A stretch of DNA of 64,000 nucleotides, from contig NC_064433.1 of NCBI RefSeq assembly GCF_023343835.1, positions 184,033,777-184,097,776 of the forward strand, read 5' to 3'. Every line of letters begins with the position of its first letter. The stretch's first letter is position 1. The notes beneath the pieces were generated by a model. The model made no database searches, was not told the DNA's origin, and was given only the letters and a program-made list of their open reading frames with translations. A program made the position numbers and the translations under genes. Origin of the DNA: Lagopus muta. Its lineage: Eukaryota; Chordata; Aves; Galliformes; Phasianidae. Of this stretch, positions 1 through 19,898 are shown in pieces.

Positions 1-8818
<8,818 letters not shown>

Positions 8819-8826
<8 letters not shown>

Positions 8827-8920
8827 CTTGGCGCGCCCTCCTCGCCTCCTACGGGTGCCGGGCGGAGCCGCGAACCGAGCGCGCTCGGCTGTTTCCGGAA
8901 GCGGCGCTCGGGCGGGGCCG
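8819..8920 (-). promoter_or_regulatory. MED17 CpG-rich TATA-less promoter with YY1, ETS and GC-box motifs
   Basis: The sequence around and upstream of the MED17 start is CpG-dense. On the minus strand the start codon lies inside AAGATGGCGG, a YY1-type site often found over the start of housekeeping genes. A palindromic ETS core TTCCGGAA is at 8893-8900 and a GC box GGGCGGGGC at 8910-8918. There is no TATA box. The motifs are seen directly; their use is inferred. The promoter lies between the MED17 start and the C11orf54 3' end. Confidence 0.6.
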
Positions 8921-9221
8921 GCTTCACGGGAACGCGCTCGGGCGCGGCCCCGATGGCAGCATGCGCGTTTTCTTTGGCAGCGGGTTTGTTCTGCATGCTG
9001 AACGCAAATTCACTGCTAGTTCCACATCACCGAAACAGTCGCACAGGAAAAGCCACCAATCAATGATCAGAGTGCAGCATTAGTAATGTTTTACTGAAAT
9101 TGGAACTACATGATCCTTGAGGTCCCTTCCAACCCGGGTGATTCTGTGATTCTGTGTGAATTCAGCCATAGCCCCTTCAGTTACAACTCCCGTTTTCCCC
9201 ATTGACGCGAAAAGCTGGCAG
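8827..9221. other. Short MED17-C11orf54 intergenic gap
   Basis: About 400 bases separate the MED17 start codon from the C11orf54 polyadenylation signal. The proximal half is the MED17 promoter. The distal half contains a CR1 3' tail at about 9107-9152. I see no other gene. Confidence 0.6.
9107..9152 (+). repeat. CR1 3' tail fragment
   Basis: CCTTGAGGTCCCTTCCAACC followed by two ATTCTGTG units. It sits between the MED17 promoter and the C11orf54 poly(A) signal. Confidence 0.7.
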
Positions 9222-9227
9222 TTTATT
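9222..9227 (-). terminator. C11orf54 polyadenylation signal
   Basis: TTTATT on the plus strand is AATAAA on the minus strand, about 100 bases beyond the C11orf54 stop codon (9328-9330). It is the first canonical hexamer downstream of the stop and implies a very short 3'UTR. Confidence 0.7.
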
Positions 9228-9327
9228 GCTTGGCATGTTTGCTCTTGGCTTTGATCACTGGCATAATTAACAGTTACAAAAATCAGCGGTTTTACTCAGG
9301 CAAAAGCTCAGCTCCCCTCCCGGCAGC

Positions 9328-12300
9328 TCACTCCCGCCCCACGTTGTGCGTTTCCTTGGGCCGGTCGATGCGGAAGAGCAGCTCGGCGGGCGCCAAGTAG
9401 GCGAGGTACTGCACCACATCCGGCGTGGTGTCCGTGTGGTAATGGCCGCCCTCGCCGTGATGGCTGAAGCAGTGCGTGTGCTCCAGGCGCAGGTCGCAGC
9501 CCTGCAGGCAGAGAAAGGACCCTCAGTACGTGTGGGGTGTCACGGCTTTGCAGCCGCAAAGGACACTACAGCCGTTAGGCGCTGAAAAGGTGCGGGATGT
9601 TTGTGCAGCTGCTAAGAAAGATGAAGAGCAGCTGTGTGAATCTGTGCCACGGGACGGTGTGGAGAAAAGAATTTAGAAACTCTGCCAGACATCAACTTTT
9701 TGGTGTTCATCTCTCAGAGATTTCCTTTTTTTGAGTTGGGATTCAACCAAGCAATCACAGCAGTGAATCACAGACTACAAATATAGATCGTTAAGGCTGG
9801 ACAAGATCTCCGAGGTCCTCTCACCCCACCACTGAGCCACCCATCACTACCACACCACTAAAGCACGTCCCTCAGTGCCACATCTACACGTTTCTTGAGC
9901 ACCTGCAGGGACGGTGACTCCACCACCTCCCTGGGCAAAAGTAAGGAAGGAAGCCATTCTGGAGAATAGAACCCCTTTGCAGTGAATTCCATAGGAAAGC
10001 TCCCATGAAGAAAGGCTGAGGGAACTGAGGATGTTTGGCTTGGAGAAGGGAAGGCTCTGGACACCTCAATGGGGTGCAGCCCTGGCACTGCTGCCCAGGG
10101 AGCTGTGGGTGCCCCAGCCCTGGAGGTGCTCGAGGCCAGGTTGGATGGGGCCTTAAGTCTGATCTAGGGGGTGGTCATCCTGCCACAGCAGGGGTTGGGA
10201 ACTGGATGGTCTTGAAGGTCCTTTGCAACCCAAACCATTCTATGCTTTTTTGAAACAGAACAATTTGTTCACTGATAAAAACCACTTTCCCCCGGTGTCT
10301 GTAATGACACTCAAGTATTTCTAAACACAGCCTCTGCTGAATGCTGTTGAGTATCAGAGGATACACATAGGAATAACCCAGCGGCATCCACCACACAAGT
10401 CATGCTGGTTCTGAACAGGTCAGCTGTCTATGGCTGCTTTCCAAGTAATGTTCAACAGATTCTGGGAAGATGTACACAACCAAAAGTTGCCAAGACACAA
10501 CATCTCACCACTGAGAGCATTCAAGCCAACAGCATCTTTCATTTAACTCTGGAAAATTATTTTTCTAATTATTATTTATGACTGCATTGTTACTTACAAA
10601 ACAGTCGTTTTTACGTATGATTTCCTGATCACTTTTGAACAAAGTCTTCCTAAAGGTGAACATCTCAACAGCTTTTGAAACTAGATTGTTTTCTTTCCTG
10701 AATCGTTTGCTGTTGATTTCAGTGCTCGTGAAAGGTGCTAGCTATCTTTTCAGCATGAGGATTTGCAGGCTTTAATTTGCATCTGTAATTGAGACTCATG
10801 CTGGAGACATTTTGACACAGTATTGTCCAAGACAGCTCCTCTGAAAGCGAACAACATGAGCATGTGACTGGTCAAGCTGCCGTGCTCTTGACATTCTTCC
10901 TGATGTGGCCAGCCGTGAATGCAAACTGTGCTGATAGGTTTGGGATGCAAACACTTGGACATTGCAATTGTAACAGAACCACTGAGGTAAATCCTCTATG
11001 AACACTCACTGCATTCCAGAATTGGTTGGTCAAGTCTCAACTGAAACCAATGAAGAAATGAGAAGCCAGTATTTTATCACACCGTCTCTGAAAGCCTTTA
11101 AGAACAGGAGTGTGTGCATACTGTCTTAAAGGGAAAGTCACATTCATAACAAAACTCATTACAAGACTCAGTTTATACTTAGAAATGTGGAGAAGACTCA
11201 CTGGATCTCTTGAAACAAATACTGGCTGACAAATCAGCGGAGCGTTCATTTCAAAGAAGTTGAGCCAGTTATTCAAATCCTCATCAGTGTTCAGAGGACA
11301 GGTAGAAAATTCTGCAGGCTACAGTAAAAGCAAAAGCTTTAAGTAAGATAAAGATACATCAAGGCATTTCTTCTATCAACTTTCCTTCACCTTCCTCCTC
11401 CCCACTATTCTGTTCACATTTGTTCTTTCCTTTTAGAAGCCCATTACTCTGTTTCTGCCAGAAATGGAAGTGACCAGAATATTGCTTCTTTCATTGCAGA
11501 TATCTTGTGGGACAACTACTGAAGTGATGATTTTCCTCCTGGTATTTTAGAAGTTCAACTGTTTTTTTGTTTGTTTGTTTTTTAAATACATGTGTATTGC
11601 TTTCTGTAAGTATCATCTCAGTTACTGTATTTTATTTTATTCCACTTTACAACCGTCATACAATTCCTTCTCTAGCTGCCCACGGATTTCAGAAGAAAAG
11701 ATGAAAGAAGTCAAGTTACACAGCATCATTAATTTTGTTACGTCAATTTTGCAGTATTCGCTTCTTACTTTAATACAGTGCTTATCCTAAGAGTTTATAC
11801 AAATTTAAGAATACAAAAAAAGTCCAGACAGTAAGAAATTGTAGGTTGATTTATAATTCTGCTTTCAGAAGGATTAAAAAAAATTATGAGTTGAGAGTTA
11901 CTCACCATAATGTGAATTTTTGCTTTTCCCTTCTGAATGATAAATGTACCACCCATCCCAACTGTCTTTTCTCCATAGTGTTTCTCTAAAGTTCGTCTTA
12001 TACAAGACACAAAGTTAAGCTCCCCAGTTCTTCCATTGGCTTTCACTTCAAGAACCTGGAGGGTAAAGTGATTTCATCACTGCTGTCTCCTACAGCAAGT
12101 CTGCAAAGGTCTGTAAAAGCTGTTCTGAAACTCTCCCATACTTATAACCCAAGATTACTCTTTCAAAGCATGAGTTTCCCCCACAACTTCTGTTCCACAT
12201 CCTTCCAGTACTGGATCCAACTTTATTTCTGACTCTCTGTTCAACACTAGCTTTACCTGTGAAGGGTACCAAGTCAGTTACTCACACATAAAACAATTGT

Positions 12301-15300
12301 ATAGGTAACTCCCTTCTATCCATCAGCTGGCTTCAGCTCTGTTATAAGTTCTTGGAAAGAGAGAAGACTGCTCAGTTTCCATGCAATAATCTGGTTTTTG
12401 GCTGCTCTGCCAGCACTGCTTCGTGCCAGCTGTGGTGAGGGTAAAGCTTCTACAAAAAAACCTAAGATTTTGTAAATCATTTGTGCACAAGTCAGTCACT
12501 GTACAATGACCTTAAGTCACTGCATGTCTGGACTGGATTTGAATGGACGATTTATGAAGGAAAAGTTTTACTAAACTGTTACTTATTCCTCAACATTTTA
12601 TACTGCTCTCTGTATCCAACGATTCTACTCATTCACCAGCCACGGTTTCTCACATCTGGATATTTGTTTCATGGAATTGCTCTTTTACTATTATCACACA
12701 GATGTGATCTAATACTGAAAGATGAATTTTCCTTCAGCCACAAGGTTCACACACACAGAATCACACACAGAATCACCCGGGTTGGAAGGGACCCCAAGGA
12801 TCATGTAGTTCCAACCCCCCTGCCTAGCAGGGCCACCAACATACATATTCAGATCAGGATCTACAAGAGAAGTCACCTCTGATCCAAATACGCACCTTAC
12901 CAGGTTGGCCCTCGCTGGCATAAAGGTTGCCCATCAGCCCAAATTCATAGTCCGAGTATTTACTGTTGTACTTTTCCAGAAGGCATCGTTTATCTGCAGG
13001 ATTTATCCGAGCAAGGTAGCTCCCATTTACAGCAGGCTGTTTTCCATTCTTAGTTAGCGCAATAGGGATAAACTGAGACAAAGAACATGTAACAAATCGA
13101 TAACAATATCAGTCAGTATAATGAACACAACTAACTCTATATGAAGTTTGGACTTTGTGGACTTTTATATTTGTATATAATCTTTGGACTATGTGGTTTA
13201 TGCTCTTTTGGCATGAAACGTGTTTACTGTGTGATCCACTTGTTCTAAGTGGCAATCATTGAGCATGATACCACTTTACTATTTTGGTACTGAGATTAAA
13301 TCATTGATAACGATCACACTTATAGCTACTGACCTCAGCATTTACACCAACAGCTCTAGATGAAACAGCCCCAGCTCCAAGAAAAAAAGCTCCAGGAAGC
13401 TCTATGTCTTTTGCAACAGTATTTAGATCATAAACCTGCAAAAGAGACACAAGTGTGATTGTGGTGTGGTGCTCTGGTGTGGAGTAGTCATTCTCAAATT
13501 GTCACTGTAAACCTGGGTGCATTCACAACATTCTCATTAGTATTTCAGATAGGATGAACACAGCACCCAAATCTAAACAACACAACATTTGACAGTAATA
13601 GAATGGATACATCCCTACCTGGTTTTTGAGAGGGAAGGTTGTGGGTATGATCCCCTGCCATTTTACCCAAAAACCGAACTACTGCTTTTATTGAAAACTG
13701 TATTTGCATAAAATAAAAAACACAACATACAAGACAGATGGGGCTGAGTGTCAGAAAGGAGACATGGTATTCTTGGGAAGGGACAGAAATGTCAAACTAC
13801 TGTTGACTTGAAAACACAAATACAGCCAATTGTTACTAAGAAGCATGACTTGAAATCACTGACACACAACAAGCCACTTATAAACGTGCAGACAAGCTCT
13901 TCTAGTTCCTTCCATGGCTCCTGTCACAGATGATGAACTTACAATACTGTCCAGTATTTGTGGGCAAGAGAAGATGAACCATGGAGCAGCATACGATATT
14001 TCTCTAAGATGTGTAAGACTTCTGACATGGTCAATGTTTAATATACATCAGAATCAACATCAAAGAACATGGAAAACTCTTGCACGAGTGGAATCATGCA
14101 GTATCTGTTAGCCCTGGGTTTTGATTTTATTTTGACAAGATACTGCTTTTCTATTAACAAATGAATTTAAATCCCATAGCTACAGGAAAAAAAACCAAAA
14201 CAAAACCAAGAACTCACTTTGTCTGTCTGTGCAAGTGGTACGAGGTATGGAACACCTCCCACTTCTGTTATTCTAGGCTTTCCACACAGTCCTGGAAAAA
14301 TACAGACAGTTAATTTGGTACAGTGTTTTCCCTGACAGTCTTAGATCAGCATGCAGCCCAACACAGCAAAGAACAAGTTCCTCAAACATCCAACACACCC
14401 GGAGATCACAACTTCTATAGCATGCTTAGATAAGATGCTGCACTATTAAGAAATGTAAGGACTGTAAGCCATAAAATGGTTTACAGTAGAGGAATTTAAT
14501 GCTAATCAATTTGTAAAATAAGCACAAAACAAAAATACTGTGGGCAACAGCTGCCATTTGGTGTTTCTCCAGTAAGATGGAGCTGACACACAGCTGACAC
14601 TCCCACTGGGAGACTCCACTTGGGAAATTTCTGCAGTGTTGGGTGCCCAAGTCATCTCATTTATTTAGGCACATACCTGACATTGGGCATATATTGGGTA
14701 TGAAACACCTTCCCAAGGTGTTTCTTGCACTACACTTACGATAGAGGGAAATCATGACCAGCACAGATGAGGTACCTGTCTGCCAGACAGGTAATGTCAA
14801 AGACTATGAATCCCACAGAAAATAACATAAAATATATTTTATATAATACAAAATGTAACAGTTTAACTTATATATGTGGATGGCAGGAATCTTAAACAAA
14901 TGGAAGAACGACTCCTTTTGTTTGGATAGTGATTGTCATGGATCTAAAACATTTATCCATGTCAAAACCTTTTGAGCACAGTAACTGAAGTGTATGAAAT
15001 AAGTGAGAACTGCAGACAGAGATTAAGAAAAAGAAGAGAACAACAGCTTGGATTATTTGTGCTTGTTCATTCATCAACTAGGAAGCAAATGCAGGAATAA
15101 AGTGTGGCTTTCCCATCATGCAAATTCTTCACCTGAAAAACAGCCTGAACTCTTCTAATAGCTTTAAAGAGATCTGCAGAATCAAGACCACCAGGTTACC
15201 TTTAGCAGGAAAATTGAAAGGCTCCTGAGTCAGATCAGGACAGTCTACAACAGAGACTTGGGCATCAGCAAAGTTTTCCTTAAGTCCTTTCTGCAAAACT

Positions 15301-16370
15301 ATAATTAAAAAATAAGTATCAGCAAAGTTATTGGCAAGAAAAATTACAGAGAGGTTGACAAACAACTAACAGAAATCTGTGTCTAGCCTTCACTTCAGCA
15401 AGACACTTTAAAGAATACACAGATACCCTATGAAACTCCATTGACTGAAGTGTTAGTGCCTGTCGCTGTACAGAACTTTAGAGAACAGCAAGAGCTTGTT
15501 CAGAGCACTGCTAATTACCACATTAACTAAGAATTTCACAAAGCACCAGTTAAATAACGTGGATAACCTTAAACCACATTCAGCAGTGCTTTTGTTTTTA
15601 CACCTGCTCATGCAGGGTATGCACTGCCACATTTCTGTCCATGAGAAGACATCCTGACGAGTGCCACTGGCAACACAGAGCAAATAGCAAACAGAGCTGA
15701 CAATCAGTCCCAAATCTGAACTTTTTCTTTTGTTCTGTATCAGTGTTTTTAAGCCCAAATCCTGCCTAAGCACCTCAACAACAGGGATGATTTTGACTTA
15801 AACAAGTTCAGTATTTAACAAGAAGCTTTAAGTGCATTTTGTGAAGACTTTGGAAGGAAAAATAAGTTGTTCCCCGCAGTCTGTTTCTAACTCAGTCACC
15901 AGCAGAGGAACCAGCTGAGCTCAAGGAAAAAGACCATATTGCATCTTGCTAGGTGTGTCCTGAGCAGTTCCAAAAGAAATACTGGAGGCAGAGGAGAGCA
16001 GGTGATCCCAATTGAGTAATTAACCTCAGCCTGCGATTGTCAAACTTTCACAACTCCCATACAAACCTGCAAATGCAGCAGATTAAAGACACTGAGAGAT
16101 TGCTCACATGCTCTAATGACACCCAGGGCTTTGGAGGGGGAATTATCCTTTGCTTTACAGAACTAACAGTGTACAGAAAAATAGGGCTTTACGTCCCAGT
16201 GGGCCAACAGCAAGAACATGCTGTATGCATTAACTGTACAGAGGAGTTGCTGGAAGCACTAAGGAAAGTTTGAAAAACATATTTCCAGTTTCTAAAAGGT
16301 TACATGACTTACCTCCAGCAAGCTCCTCCAGGCTTGGAAAATGTAAAACAAATTTTTGAAACGTTGCCAT
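9328..16370 (-). CDS. C11orf54: C11orf54 homologue (PTD012, DUF1907 ester hydrolase), complete
   Basis: Zinc-binding protein of the DUF1907 family; the human protein is reported to have ester hydrolase activity. Eight coding exons (minus): 16370-16313, 15298-15200, 14291-14218, 13435-13334, 13072-12896, 12055-11906, 11318-11202, 9501-9328. They total 951 nt (316 residues plus stop), against about 315 in human. Conserved stretches: FPSLEELAG near the N-terminus, VSVVDCPDLTQEPF, the GAGA segment in exon 4, NPADKRCLLEKY, ASEGQPGKV and GMGGTFIIQKGKAK. The C-terminal segment EHTHCFSHHGEGGHYH carries the His-X-His and downstream His of the zinc site. All exon joins have GT-AG borders and keep frame. 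The start codon follows a likely 5'UTR splice acceptor near 16395, so the first exon is non-coding and lies upstream in the CpG-rich region. Confidence 0.96.
9775..10247. mobile_element. Two facing CR1 fragments
   Basis: An old minus-strand CR1 3' end (about 9775-9950) and a plus-strand copy (about 10008-10247) with CCAGGTTGGATGGGGCCTTA and CAACCCAAACCATTCTATG. They lie in the last C11orf54 intron. Confidence 0.7.
12758..12860 (-). mobile_element. CR1 3' end next to a C11orf54 splice donor
   Basis: A plus-strand reading of AGAATCACCCGGGTTGGAAG and CCCCCCTGCCTAGCAGGGCC marks a minus-oriented CR1 end. It stops about 35 bases from the donor of exon 12896-13072. Confidence 0.8.
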
Positions 16371-17489
16371 TGCCCGTTTGGTTCTGATTTCTTCAGGTTA
16401 GAAATTACAGTATAACACACTGCAAAAGTGACTGATCTGTCAACAAGGATAATGGTTTAGTGATTGAAACACTGTTTTCAACATGCAGTTTATCTGCCAA
16501 ATTCACACAAAAGTACATAGACAACAGTAGAATTGTTATTATACCATTGAGGGAAAAAACGACAGCTTCAAGATGAACATTTTCTCACATGCTTTGGAAG
16601 AAGGTGTGCCTACCAGCCTGCAGCTGGTTTAAAGTACCATATATGCTAGTCCTCAAACTTCAAACTCAGTGCAGATAAAATGTATAATATGCTGAATCTA
16701 ATTCAGGGGACAGGTCAGTTACTTGTCCTTTGTAAGCCTGAAGCCACGCTGCATTGGAAGAAAACCAGGCTCTTCTAAGCACAGCAATTGCCTCACTGTG
16801 TCTTTGCTACCTTAATGTTTACTTCTCCAGCATTGGCTACTATAGACTTTCAACCTTGGTTCCTAATTTCTTATTAGCACATTTCCCTTTCCAAAGGGGA
16901 AAAAGCCAGTAGCATGTCTCAAAGCAAAAAAAAAAACCAAAACCAAAAACAAAGCAGCAGCAAGTTCTACAGCATTGGGCTCTGTATCAGTACAGAGCCC
17001 TTAACAAAAAGCTTTGTTCTGAACAGAAATGCTGGAGTTTCTTTTGAAATGAGCTATATTTCAGTCAGCCATGCAACAGCATAATCAGCTGTGAGGGCAA
17101 ACTACCAGCTCTGGGCACAAGCAGCTGGTTATATGCTACCTACATACAAACCAGCGCCACCAATCATTAACTGCTTAAGCACAAGCCTGCTGCATAAAAC
17201 AGAAAATGGGTCTCACGCCTTGTAAGAAAAGGCAAGAAACCTAATGGCACTCTCAGATTTAACAGAGCTTTTGGTAGAAAGGACTGTGATGTGACGGCTA
17301 CTTACAGATACTTTTAGCTTCTATCTAAATAAATAAATTCCTGACATTTATGACTGTCAAAAGTATGTGGGGAAAAAAAACTACTGTCCTCTTACAGGGA
17401 AAAAAAAAATACAGTAAAGAAAAGGATTGTGGGAACAAAGCAGTCAGCCAAGTCTTCACGTTCAAAGGTCAGCCACCCCACGTTCCTCC

Positions 17490-17860
17490 TGTAGCAGACC
17501 GTATAACCAAGATGTTATAATCGCAATATAATTGTGTATAATCAATAGATATCAAGATGTTATAATCGCAATATAATCAAGAGAGTAAGGCAAAGCAGAC
17601 AATGATCACAAAAAGAGAATTAGTGGAAGAGCTTACCCTTCGGTTGAGCTCACCAGAAGACACCAAAAGAGGGGATCTCCACAAGAGATCCTTCCCCTCT
17701 GGTAGCCAGCTCTTAAATAGGTCCAGGAGGGCTGGAGCCTGGCTCCACCCCTTCCGGCAGCACAGGTGAATTGCCCTCACCTGTGCTCCTCTGGCTGACT
17801 CAAGGCTCACCTCAGGTGATCAATCAGAGGTTCAGGCCGTGACTCAGCAGTTCCCATACA
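17490..17860 (-). mobile_element. Solo LTR (endogenous retroviral), minus orientation
   Basis: A 371-base block with matching inverted ends, TGTA at one end and TACA at the other. Read on the minus strand it has a TATTTAAG TATA-like box (plus-strand CTTAAATA near 17711-17718) after a GC-rich segment, which fits a U3 promoter. Inside, near its minus-strand 3' end, the phrase GATGTTATAATCGCAATATA occurs twice (about 17512-17531 and 17554-17573). No internal retroviral genes flank it, and I could not find a clear target-site duplication. It lies in the C11orf54 5'UTR intron in the same orientation as the gene. The family name is not assigned. Confidence 0.65.
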
Positions 17861-18839
17861 CAGATAGTAAAGAAAGATAGAAAGCTATCCATGTCCAGTG
17901 ATTTCCATCTTAGTTGGGCTTATCCACTTCCACGGGTAATCCTCCCTTCTCTGACTGTGAAGGAGAAGGAAAAGGAAAAGGCTGGATGTGGTGCCTGTTG
18001 TCAGATGGACCGAGGCAGAGCCCAGGGCTTTTAAGAGTGCATTGAGAAAAAAGGAGCAATTAAGTCAGAGAGAGAACAACTCCAGCAGCGTTGTTGTAAA
18101 TCAGGTCCAGAAGGATGCTGGGCTCCTCGAGACACCAGCTGAAATACTCCTGAAACAGAGCTGGCGTTGTGCAAAGGGCAGAGACAGGACTCGGACGCAG
18201 ATCAGCCAGGTAGGCTCCGACGCAACGCCCCGACCATCGCCTGCTGCGTAAAGGAGAAAAGCGCGCTCAGCTCCCGACACGCCGCCAAAAGCTCCGGGCG
18301 TTACAACCGGGTCCAAGCAGGAAGGAAGCGGGTCGGTGAGCAGCGGCGTGAGGACAGCACTTGTAGGGGAGTCGGTGCGGGGTGGGAGGGAGGAGAGCAC
18401 GGCGGGGCACGGAGGCTCGGATGGGCCGTGATGGAGCGACATTAATGCTGTCAGAAGAGCTGCTGGGTGACAAACGGGAAAGGCGCACAAAGAACAGGTC
18501 CGAGATGGCAAAGTAACGACAAGCACGTAAAGACATTTCAGCTCTGCTTTTCCAGGCACGGAAGGGCAGAAACCGGAAAGGAGAAGTTAACAACTGGATA
18601 AAAACGCATTGGGGTGAGGGGGGAAGAAGTATTAAGGACAAAGTAGAGACAGCAGCCAGCAAGAGAAAGGAAAATCAGCCGTAACGCAGAGAAAGGCAAA
18701 ACGCCGGGGGACGTGACTGCTGCGGCCGTGGTCATCAGCCGGGAGGAGGCGGGCGGACAAGGCAGCGGCGGGGGAAGGCTGCGGGCGGAGGGCACGGCAC
18801 AGCCTGAGCCGCCGAGGAGAACCGAGCCGCGACGGACCG

Positions 18840-18896
18840 CGCCAACATGCCGCCGAACTCAGAGCAGGTGCAAGAAGGGAAATTTGGGCCATTTAG
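18840..18896 (+). other. Possible alternative first exon with a short upstream ORF
   Basis: An ATG in good context at 18847 reads MPPNSEQVQEGKFGPF and then meets a strong donor, TTTAG then GTGAGT at 18897. Spliced to the TAF1D acceptor at 19886 it would stop after three more codons, giving a 19-codon upstream ORF. This could be a minor alternative first exon of TAF1D. It is read from sequence alone. Confidence 0.3.
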
Positions 18897-19044
18897 GTGA
18901 GTGCAGAAAGAGCCCCGGAGCCAAACCTGCAAGGGCAACTCTCCGGAGTCCCACAGCGAGCAGAGCAGCAGGGAAACCCCAAAGGCTGCCCGCGCTTCCG
19001 GTCACAGCGCGAACCAACCCTCCCTGCCGCCCCGCCCTCCTTAC

Positions 19045-19088
19045 GGCGCGCCCCATCCCGCGCGACCAGCCGAGCCCGCCCCGCCTGA
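19045..19088 (-). other. Candidate non-coding first exon of C11orf54
   Basis: On the minus strand a good donor (GCGCGCC then GTAAGG) lies at 19044/19043. An exon here would start just upstream of the TCTCGCGAGA element, back to back with TAF1D exon 1. This is inferred from the donor, the head-to-head gene order and the need for a 5'UTR exon. The transcription start cannot be read from sequence. Confidence 0.35.
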
Positions 19089-19136
19089 TCTCGCGAGAGC
19101 CGAGCGCTATTTAGTCTCGGAGGCGGCCATCGCGCG

Positions 19137-19160
19137 CCCTTTGCGGAGACGAAGCGTAAG
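19137..19160 (+). other. TAF1D: TAF1D non-coding exon 1 (approximate start)
   Basis: The sequence ends in a strong splice donor (GCGTAAG then GTGAGG at 19161). The next acceptor in the gene is at 19885/19886, thirteen bases before the TAF1D ATG. Exon 1 is therefore short and untranslated. The 5' limit is a guess based on the pyrimidine tract. Confidence 0.55.
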
Positions 19161-19898
19161 GTGAGGGGGGGCTGGTGAGATGCGGAGGCGCGCAGCATCC
19201 ACTGCCATCTGCGGCGGGGGAACCTGGTCCGGGGCTGAGGCCGAACGAAAGCCCGTTGTTTCTCCGAGCGCTTCCCTGAGGGAACGCGGGGAAGGCCCTA
19301 GGGTGGGGAGCGGGCTCCTCGTGGCGGCACGGCGCCGCGGTGGTGCGGCGCGAATCGCGCAAAATGTCCGCCCCGGGATGCTGGGCGGGCAGGGCGACCT
19401 GAGGCGAGGCAGCACGCATCGGGCGACCGGCCGGCTGTGGGCGGGCTTCCCTTCCGAGCTCGGCAGCGGCCGTGGGGAGACATCGCAGACTCCCGGTCTT
19501 CCTCAGAGTTTAGGGCGCGTCGTGCCGCTCTGCGTTCGGCCCCTTTGTGTATACAGTCCTGGCGCCGGATGGAGTGCGCCGGATTACAGATCGGCTGAAA
19601 GCGAGCGTTTTCTCGTGGGACTGTTCTGTGCTCATGGCCGGGGAATGAAATGTTGGTAGGTTGTTACAGTAGGAAACTCTCAGGGCTGTACAGCCAGCGA
19701 AAGACTGGGAAAATGGGGTTCTTATGCCCTGATCCTTAGTTGAAAATAATTATGAATTAGAGTGAAGTGTTTTTTGTGGCTTAGAACTGCAGCATCTCTA
19801 CGAGCTAAAGAAGCTGTTGGCTTACATGCACGTGTGCTTGTATGTGAAAAACTTTGCCTGTGCTAAAACGTACTTTATTTTTTAGGGCAGATTAAAAC

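Larger units (their letters stand above)
16396..19044 (-). other. C11orf54 5'UTR intron (inferred)
   Basis: Between the first coding exon and the CpG-rich promoter I see no conserved C11orf54 coding sequence. The interval contains a solo LTR (17490-17860) and otherwise unique sequence that becomes GC-rich above about 18.2 kb. The open frames in the GC-rich part look like compositional artefacts. Confidence 0.5.
18840..19160. promoter_or_regulatory. Bidirectional CpG promoter of C11orf54 / TAF1D
   Basis: CpG-dense sequence between two head-to-head genes. The palindrome TCTCGCGAGA at 19089-19098 is a known element of TATA-less, often bidirectional housekeeping promoters. A YY1-like GCGGCCATC lies at 19123-19131 and an ETS core CTTCCGG at 18995-19001. 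A pyrimidine run CCCTTT at 19137-19142, just before the short TAF1D exon 1, could be a 5'TOP-like start, which is typical of snoRNA host genes. The motifs are seen; the start sites are inferred. Confidence 0.6.

Noticed and set aside
12481-12882. 133-codon plus-strand frame
   Set aside because: Lies in a C11orf54 intron and ends inside a CR1 tail; no protein features.
18101-19659. Several Arg/Pro/Ala-rich open frames in the CpG-rich region
   Set aside because: High GC suppresses stop codons on both strands; no domain, no consistent splicing, and the frames overlap each other.
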